Below, in pieces: positions 22,372 to 27,008 of a stretch of 27,008 nucleotides of DNA. A program made the position numbers and the translations under genes. Below the pieces are notes generated by a model. That model searched no databases. It was not told the DNA's origin and was given only the letters and a program-made list of their open reading frames with translations. Every line of letters begins with the position of its first letter. Position 1 is the stretch's first letter. The DNA comes from Shuttleworthia sp045545575 (GTDB lineage: Bacteria; Bacillota; Clostridia; Lachnospirales; Lachnospiraceae): NCBI GenBank assembly GCA_045545575.1, contig JAZQBE010000088.1, forward strand, positions 1-27,008, written 5' to 3'.

Positions 22372-23232
22372 TCATTTCGTATGCCGGATTCGTTCGTCTC
22401 GATAATTACTTGCCAGATGATGACAGTCAAGCCATTCATAAATCTGGATTGCCTGACTCATCTCCTCATTTCCAAGCTCCCTTTCCCCGCATTTATAATG
22501 ATAGAGTCCTAATAAGAAGAGATATAGATTTCTTTCGTACAGCAGAGTCTCGTTGGCCAGGAGCGGCAGAATACAGTCCTTATAATACGCCGCGATCTTC
22601 AGCTCTTCCCTATGAAGGCATGTTTCCCAAATATTCAGCAATGTAATTCGAATCAATTGTGTATTGGCCCCGTTCCCGAAATGATTGCTTACGATTTCCT
22701 GACCCATTTTGTGAAGAAGAGGTATATCCATGAACAGATACAGATTCCCGATCAAAATCAATTCATAGATTTTCCATTCCTCAACGGAGAACAGATAATC
22801 CGTTACCTCGTCCAGGTATTCCTTAGGAAAGGGCACTGTGTTATCGCATTTGCAAATGAAACCATGAGCCAAAATCATATTCAGATGATATTGGTATACC
22901 GACGGGTTCCTCTCATACTTCTCTTTTTGTTCTTTGAAAAGACGCTGAAAGCCCGCCATATCCCGCTCATACTCAAGCGGAATCAGCTGGCCCATAAACC
23001 GGATGGTTTCTGTCTTGTCATACCCTCGCACTGTGTCCAGAAACTCATTCATTTCCACGCGCATGTTATCTAACATTCTGAGAAACTTCGTAAGAGAAAT
23101 ATCTGTCTCTCCCCGTTCAAATCGCGAAATCTGTGAGACCGATACGTACTCATCGGCAACTTGCTTCAGTGAAATATCCCGATTCGTTCGAAAATCGCGA
23201 AATACTTTTCCCAGCTGATCATAGTTTTGCAT
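22372..23232 (-). CDS. Rgg/GadR/MutR-type transcriptional regulator
   Basis: A protein of 286 residues. The N-terminal helix-turn-helix of the XRE type spans about 1-65 (GKVFRDFRTNRDISLKQVADEYVSVSQISRFERGETDISLTKFLRML). The rest is an all-helical, TPR-like domain, as in Rgg regulators that sense short peptides. ATG 23232 is preceded by AAAGGAG, and translation from further upstream would start inside unrelated sequence. It lies upstream of an MFS transporter on the same strand, which it probably controls. No short hydrophobic peptide (SHP-like) ORF is evident nearby. Composition is AT-rich compared with guaA next to it, suggesting the pair was acquired together. Confidence 0.88.
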   Translation of the reverse strand: MQNYDQLGKVFRDFRTNRDISLKQVADEYVSVSQISRFERGETDISLTKFLRMLDNMRVEMNEFLDTVRGYDKTETIRFMGQLIPLEYERDMAGFQRLFKEQKEKYERNPSVYQYHLNMILAHGFICKCDNTVPFPKEYLDEVTDYLFSVEEWKIYELILIGNLYLFMDIPLLHKMGQEIVSNHFGNGANTQLIRITLLNIWETCLHREELKIAAYYKDCILPLLANETLLYERNLYLFLLGLYHYKCGERELGNEEMSQAIQIYEWLDCHHLASNYRDERIRHTK

Positions 23233-23265
23233 GGATTCAAAACTCCTTTCAGGCGGCCTCGGGAA

Positions 23266-23295
23266 CGACTTGCATACTGAAATACGCGACTTGCA
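23266..23295 (-). promoter_or_regulatory. Direct repeat, two CGACTTGCA copies 21 bp apart
   Basis: CGACTTGCA occurs at 23266-23274 and 23287-23295, exactly two helical turns apart, in the 76-bp gap between the guaA stop and the Rgg-type start. It could be a binding site for the regulator itself. No clear sigma-A promoter is visible in the gap. Confidence 0.45.
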
Positions 23296-23308
23296 GGGAT
23301 TCTGTGTT

Positions 23309-24859
23309 TTACTCCAGTTCAATCGTTCCCGGCGGCTTGCTGGTCAGGTCATACAGCACCCGGTTCACCCCGCGCACTTCGCCGATGATGCGGGTCATCG
23401 TCCGCTGCAGCACGTTCCAGGGAATGTTGGACGCTTCGGCCGTCATAAAATCCACCGTGTTGACGGCGCGCAGAACGACGGCGTAATCATAGGTCCGCTC
23501 GTCTCCCATCACGCCGACGGAGCGCATGTTGGAAAGCGCCGCAAAATACTGGCCGATGGCGCGGTCTGCGCCGGCATCCGCCAGCTCCTCGCGGAAGATG
23601 GCGTCCGCTTCCTGCACGATCCGCACCTTGTCCGCCGTGATTTCGCCGACAATGCGCACGCCTAAGCCCGGTCCGGGGAAGGGCTGGCGGTCCACCAGCA
23701 CGTCCTGCATTCCCAGCTCCCGGCCCACCTGGCGCACTTCGTCCTTGAACAGGTCGCGCAGCGGCTCGATGATCTCCTTGAATTTCACCACCGACGGCAG
23801 CCCGCCCACGTTGTGGTGGGACTTGATCACCGCGGATTCCCCGCCGAGACCGCTTTCCACGACGTCCGGATAAATGGTGCCCTGTACCAGGTAATCCACC
23901 TCGCCGATTTCATTCGCGATTTCCTCAAACACACGGATGAATTCTTCGCCGATGATCTTGCGCTTCTGCTCCGGCTCGGTGACGCCGGCCAGCTTTTCAT
24001 AGAACCGCTCCTGGGCGTTGACGCGGATGAAGTTCAGATCGTACTGTCCGTGCTCTCCGAACACGGCTTCCACCTGGTCGCCTTCGTCCTTCCGGAGCAG
24101 GCCGTGGTCCACAAACACGCATGTCAGCTGCTTTCCGACGGCCTTCGCCAGAAGCACAGCCGCCACGGAGGAATCCACGCCGCCCGACAGGCCGCACAGC
24201 ACCCGGCCGCTGCCGACCTTCGCGCGCAGGTCTTCGATCGTGTGCTCCACGAAGGAATCCATCCGCCAGTCGCCCGCACAGCCGCAGACGCCGAGCACGA
24301 AGTTGGACAGCATCGTCTTTCCTTCGGGCGTGTGCAGCACCTCCGGATGGAACTGGATCGCGTACAGGCCCGCGGAAGCGTTTTCCGCCGCGGCCACCGG
24401 GCAGTCCTTCGTGTGTGCCGTCACCCGGAACCCGTCCGCCATCCGGTGGATGTAGTCGAAATGGCTCATCCAGACCGTGGTCTTCGGCGTAACGCCGCGA
24501 AACAGCGCGGACGTATTGTCCACAAAGCATTCCGTGCGGCCGTATTCCCGCTCGGACGCCCGGCGCACGTCACCGCCCAGGATATGGGTCATCCACTGGG
24601 CGCCGTAGCAGAGACCGAGCACCGGGACGCCCAGTTCCAGCAGCTCCTTTGCGCAGGTCGCCGCGCCTTCTTCGTAGACACTTGACGGCCCGCCGGTCAG
24701 GATGATGCCCTTCGGGCCCATGGCCGCGATCTCGGACAGGGGCGTCCGGTAGGAGTAGATTTCGCAGTAGACGTGACACTCGCGCACCCGGCGCGCGACG
24801 AGCTGGTTGTACTGTCCGCCGAAATCGATCACAATGACCTTTTCTCTGTTGTCTTTCAT
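23309..24859 (-). CDS. guaA: GMP synthase (glutamine-hydrolysing), full length
   Basis: A protein of 516 residues, normal for bacterial GuaA. The class I glutamine amidotransferase domain (1 to about 195) has catalytic Cys84 in GLCYGAQ and His171/Glu173 in FHPEV. The ATP pyrophosphatase domain begins near 205 with P-loop SGGVDSS (225-231), and the dimerisation domain contains RQPFPGPGLGVRIVGE. It converts XMP, ATP and glutamine to GMP in the cytoplasm. The ribosome site is modest (CAGGAAAG/GCAGG). A terminator-like hairpin lies 18 bases upstream, leaving no room for a separate promoter, so expression appears to depend on read-through from the permease gene. It is a second GMP synthase relative to the one at 1-717. 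Confidence 0.97.
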   Translation of the reverse strand: MKDNREKVIVIDFGGQYNQLVARRVRECHVYCEIYSYRTPLSEIAAMGPKGIILTGGPSSVYEEGAATCAKELLELGVPVLGLCYGAQWMTHILGGDVRRASEREYGRTECFVDNTSALFRGVTPKTTVWMSHFDYIHRMADGFRVTAHTKDCPVAAAENASAGLYAIQFHPEVLHTPEGKTMLSNFVLGVCGCAGDWRMDSFVEHTIEDLRAKVGSGRVLCGLSGGVDSSVAAVLLAKAVGKQLTCVFVDHGLLRKDEGDQVEAVFGEHGQYDLNFIRVNAQERFYEKLAGVTEPEQKRKIIGEEFIRVFEEIANEIGEVDYLVQGTIYPDVVESGLGGESAVIKSHHNVGGLPSVVKFKEIIEPLRDLFKDEVRQVGRELGMQDVLVDRQPFPGPGLGVRIVGEITADKVRIVQEADAIFREELADAGADRAIGQYFAALSNMRSVGVMGDERTYDYAVVLRAVNTVDFMTAEASNIPWNVLQRTMTRIIGEVRGVNRVLYDLTSKPPGTIELE

Positions 24860-24875
24860 ACAGCCTGCTTTCCTG

Positions 24876-24918
24876 ATAAAAACAATCGGACAGGAGAAGG
24901 CGCGCCCCCTCCTGTCCG
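24876..24918 (-). terminator. Terminator/attenuator hairpin in front of guaA
   Basis: CGGACAGGAG (24887-24896) and CTCCTGTCCG (24909-24918) form a perfect 10-bp stem around a GC-rich loop containing GGCGCGCC. On the minus strand it is followed by ATTGTTTTTATC. It lies between the permease stop (24942) and the guaA start (24859), with about 18 bases between the T run and the guaA ATG. Confidence 0.8.
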
Positions 24919-24941
24919 AACAGCGTTCCGTATGGATTCCA

Positions 24942-26330
24942 TCATCCCTTGTGATGGGTCTTCTTATCGTCCTCGATCATGATGTCGTTTTTGACCTTGG
25001 CGGAATGTCCCTCGTCAAACTCGTACTCGTTGCCCGGAAGCGCGGCATTCAGGACAATGCCGAGGATGGCCGCGATGGCCAGCGAGGTCAGCGTGATGGA
25101 GGTGCTGCCGATGGTAAAGGTCACGCCGCCGGAGAAGCCGAGGCCGCTGACTAAGATGACCGCCGCGATGATCAGGTTGCGGGACTTCGTGAAGTCCACC
25201 TGGTTTTCCACGACGTTGCGCACACCGATGGCGGAAATCATTCCGTAGAGGATGAAGCTGATGCCGCCGATGATGGCTGCCGGCAGCGAGCCGATGATCT
25301 CGGCGAACTTCGGCGAGAAGCTTAAGATGATCGCGTAGACCGCGGCGAGGCGGATGACGCGGGGATCATGGACGCCGGAGAGCTCCAGCACGCCGGTGTT
25401 TTCACCGTAGGTCGTGTTCGCCGGGCCGCCGAACAGCGCGGAGAACGAGGTCGCCAGACCGTCGCCCAACAGGGTGCGGTGCAGGCCGGGATCCTGGACG
25501 AAGTTTTCGCCGACGGTGGCGGAGATCGCCGAGATGTCGCCGATGTGCTCCATCATGGAAGCGATGGCGATGGGCGCCATGACGAGAATGGCGGTGATGT
25601 CAAATTTCGCAAGGACGAAGGGCTGCAGGGCAACGAATTTCGCGGAGGAAAGCGTCGCGAAGTTCAGGATGGCGCTTCCGTCCGGATTGGTCATGCCCAC
25701 GCCGTTCATGACAAGCGCAACGACATAGGAAATGACGACGCCCATCAGGATGGGGATGATCTTGAACATGCCCTTGCCCCAGATGTTGAAGGCCACGACG
25801 ACGGCGAAGGCGATGATCGCTAAAAGCCAGTTGGTGGAGGCGTTCGACACGGCACTCGGCGCTAAGGACAGACCGATGCAGATGATGATGGGGCCGGTCA
25901 CGACCGGGGGCAGGAACCGCATGACCTTCTTGATGCCGACCAGCTTGATGACCAGCGCCAGCACCAGGTACAGAAGACCGGCGACCACGACGCCGCCGTT
26001 GGCGTAGGCGAGCTTTTCACGCATCGGCATGCCGGCGTACATGCCGGTATTCAGCGCGGCCACGGCTGCGTAGCCGCCCAGGAACGCGAAGGAGGAGCCT
26101 AAGAACGCGGGCACCTTGCGCTTGGAAATCAGATGGAACAGAAGCGTTCCCAAACCTGCCATCAGAAGGGTCACCTGAACCGTCAGGCCTTCGCCTTCAA
26201 AATAGCCGTTGACCAGGATCGGCACAAGGATCGTCGCTCCGAACATGGCGAACATGTGCTGCAGGCCAAGAATCAGCATCTTCGGAATGCCGAGTTTCCT
26301 CGCATCCTTGATTGCGGTCTTCTCACTCAT
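24942..26330 (-). CDS. Uracil/xanthine permease (NCS2 family)
   Basis: A protein of 462 residues with about 14 hydrophobic helices. The N-terminal GLQHMFAMFGATILVPIL and the mid-protein VGENFVQDPGLHRTLLGDGLATSFSALFGGPANTTYGENTGVLELSG are signature blocks of nucleobase:proton symporters. The NTTYGENTGV region carries the substrate-contact residues of the UraA/PyrP subgroup, so uracil is the likeliest substrate. This fits the divergent upp gene. ATG 26330 has GGAGG nine bases upstream. An earlier in-frame ATG at 26405 lies within the promoter. It precedes guaA on the same strand, suggesting coordinated nucleotide salvage. Confidence 0.93.
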   Translation of the reverse strand: MSEKTAIKDARKLGIPKMLILGLQHMFAMFGATILVPILVNGYFEGEGLTVQVTLLMAGLGTLLFHLISKRKVPAFLGSSFAFLGGYAAVAALNTGMYAGMPMREKLAYANGGVVVAGLLYLVLALVIKLVGIKKVMRFLPPVVTGPIIICIGLSLAPSAVSNASTNWLLAIIAFAVVVAFNIWGKGMFKIIPILMGVVISYVVALVMNGVGMTNPDGSAILNFATLSSAKFVALQPFVLAKFDITAILVMAPIAIASMMEHIGDISAISATVGENFVQDPGLHRTLLGDGLATSFSALFGGPANTTYGENTGVLELSGVHDPRVIRLAAVYAIILSFSPKFAEIIGSLPAAIIGGISFILYGMISAIGVRNVVENQVDFTKSRNLIIAAVILVSGLGFSGGVTFTIGSTSITLTSLAIAAILGIVLNAALPGNEYEFDEGHSAKVKNDIMIEDDKKTHHKG

Positions 26331-26376
26331 TTGTTCTTTCCTCCCTTTTGAAAGAAGTCCTTGGTTACCACCGCTT

Positions 26377-26405
26377 AATATAGCAGATTTCCCATATGAA
26401 CACAA
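26377..26405 (-). promoter_or_regulatory. Promoter of the permease (and guaA)
   Basis: On the minus strand, -35 TTGTGT (26400-26405), 17-bp spacer, extended -10 TGC TATATT (26377-26382), about 47 bases before the permease start codon. Confidence 0.65.
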
Positions 26406-26437
26406 CGGAAAATTCGGGCGGTTTCCGGGGTCTTCGG

Positions 26438-26466
26438 TTGACTTTGAGGGTGCCTTATTCTACAAT
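26438..26466 (+). promoter_or_regulatory. Promoter of upp
   Basis: -35 TTGACT (26438-26443), 17-bp spacer, -10 TACAAT (26461-26466), near consensus. Transcription should begin near 26472, about 100 bases before the upp start. It is divergent from the permease promoter, 32 bp away. Confidence 0.8.
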
Positions 26467-26470
26467 CGGA

Positions 26471-26529
26471 ACAGAGTGTTTTACCGGCGGATTCTTCCGC
26501 CGTTGTTTCTGCACGCGCAGGCGCTCTGT
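26471..26529 (+). promoter_or_regulatory. Structured upp leader, possible three-stem junction
   Basis: The predicted transcript start coincides with ACAGAGTG (26471-26478), which pairs with CGCTCTGT (26522-26529). Enclosed are CGGCGGA-TTCT-TCCGCCG (26485-26502) and CTGC-ACGC-GCAG (26509-26520). It does not match the purine riboswitch or PyrR-binding consensus that I know. It may only protect the 5' end, or it may regulate upp. Confidence 0.5.
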
Positions 26530-26573
26530 CCGCGCCGCGAAGCCGGTCACAAGCATTTTTTCAGGAGGAAACC

Positions 26574-27008
26574 ATGAGCGAAACATCCTATTCCGACAAG
26601 GTCATCATTCTCGACCACCCGCTGATCCAGCACAAGATCTCCATGCTGCGCGACAAGCGCACCGGAACCAACGAATTCCGCAAGCTGGTCTCCGAGATCG
26701 CCATGCTTGAGGGCTACGAAGCCCTGCGCGACCTTCCCACGGAGGACCGCGAAGTCGAGACGCCGATCGAGACCTGCATGTCGCCGTTTATCGCCGGCAA
26801 GAAGCTGGCCATCGTCCCGATCCTGCGCGCCGGTCTCGGCATGGTGGACGGCATTTTAAGCCTGGTTCCCTCCGCGAAGGTCGGCCACATCGGCCTCTAC
26901 CGCGACCCCGAGACCCACGAGCCCCACGAGTATTACTGCAAGCTGCCGGCGCCGATTGAGCAGCGCACCATCGTCGTCGTCGACCCGATGCTCGCCACCG
27001 GCGGCAGC
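26574..27008 (+). CDS. upp: Uracil phosphoribosyltransferase (partial, C-terminus outside window)
   Basis: 145 codons are visible of an expected roughly 209. The N-terminal VIILDHPLIQHKISMLRDKRTGTNEFRKLVSEI, the central PILRAGLGMVDG, and the PRPP-binding loop VVVDPMLATGGS (about 134-145) identify UPRT. It makes UMP from uracil and PRPP in the cytoplasm. AGGAGG lies six bases before the ATG. It is divergent from the uracil/xanthine permease, so uptake and salvage are encoded side by side. Confidence 0.97.
   Translation, partial: MSETSYSDKVIILDHPLIQHKISMLRDKRTGTNEFRKLVSEIAMLEGYEALRDLPTEDREVETPIETCMSPFIAGKKLAIVPILRAGLGMVDGILSLVPSAKVGHIGLYRDPETHEPHEYYCKLPAPIEQRTIVVVDPMLATGGS

Noticed and set aside
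26471..26529. Purine riboswitch or PyrR attenuator before upp
   Set aside because: The loops are four bases rather than the seven-base kissing loops of purine riboswitches, and the PyrR binding-loop consensus and a following terminator are not found.

Overview
The window looks like the chromosome of an anaerobic, fairly GC-rich Gram-positive bacterium (Bacillota; Clostridia or Erysipelotrichia are both plausible, and I cannot place it further). The grounds are strong AGGAGG-type ribosome binding sites, sigma-A-like promoters with 17-bp spacers, a group II ECF vitamin/precursor transporter, an Rgg-type regulator, a lipobox lipoprotein, an oxygen/NO-detoxifying flavodiiron protein typical of anaerobes, and a tRNA gene without encoded CCA. 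Most of the window is housekeeping. I see no prophage, insertion sequence or CRISPR array.

Layout, left to right. 1-717 (minus) is the front part of a GMP-synthase-type ATP pyrophosphatase with no glutaminase domain, driven by its own promoter. 801-3637 (minus) is a two-gene module: a membrane protein with a coiled-coil-like N-terminus, then an Hsp70/actin-fold ATPase with a hydrophobic C-terminal segment. 3745-6935 (minus) is a complete ECF transporter operon in the order S component, double ATPase, T component. Clusters of GGAAC...GTTCC hairpin repeats lie at both ends of it (3652-3741 and 7055-7119). 7130-9349 (minus) is a large lipoprotein with an RsiV-like DUF3298 domain. It is divergent from a plus-strand pair, a HIT protein and a SpoU/TrmH RNA methyltransferase (9494-10722).

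10736-13115 (minus) is a SUFU-domain protein followed by a secreted protein with DUF5648 repeats. The terminator of this unit appears to lie inside the convergent methyltransferase gene. Next come an ArsC/Spx-like protein that has lost its catalytic cysteine, tRNA-Ala(GGC) with a strong terminator, and a sugar phosphate isomerase/epimerase preceded by three tandem 82-bp repeats (14775-14991). A small plus-strand membrane exporter (15180-15650) then converges on a four-domain flavodiiron protein (15767-17563). Upstream of that is a 1094-residue c-di-GMP protein with the unusual order REC, degenerate GGDEF, EAL, membrane sensor, intact GGDEF (17636-20920).

21077-23232 (minus) is an AT-richer pair, an Rgg-type regulator and an MFS efflux protein, with an unusual palindromic intergenic region. 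It looks like an acquired insert next to guaA. 23309-27008 is a nucleotide salvage block: full-length guaA, a uracil/xanthine permease (both minus) and the divergent start of upp (plus). A terminator-like hairpin sits just in front of guaA, and the upp leader can fold into a three-stem structure.

The best candidates for something undescribed are the Hsp70-like/membrane protein pair, the double-ended c-di-GMP protein, the Rgg-MFS intergenic control region, the ECF-flanking hairpin repeats, the 82-bp tandem repeat, and the coexistence of two GMP synthases, one lacking a glutaminase domain.
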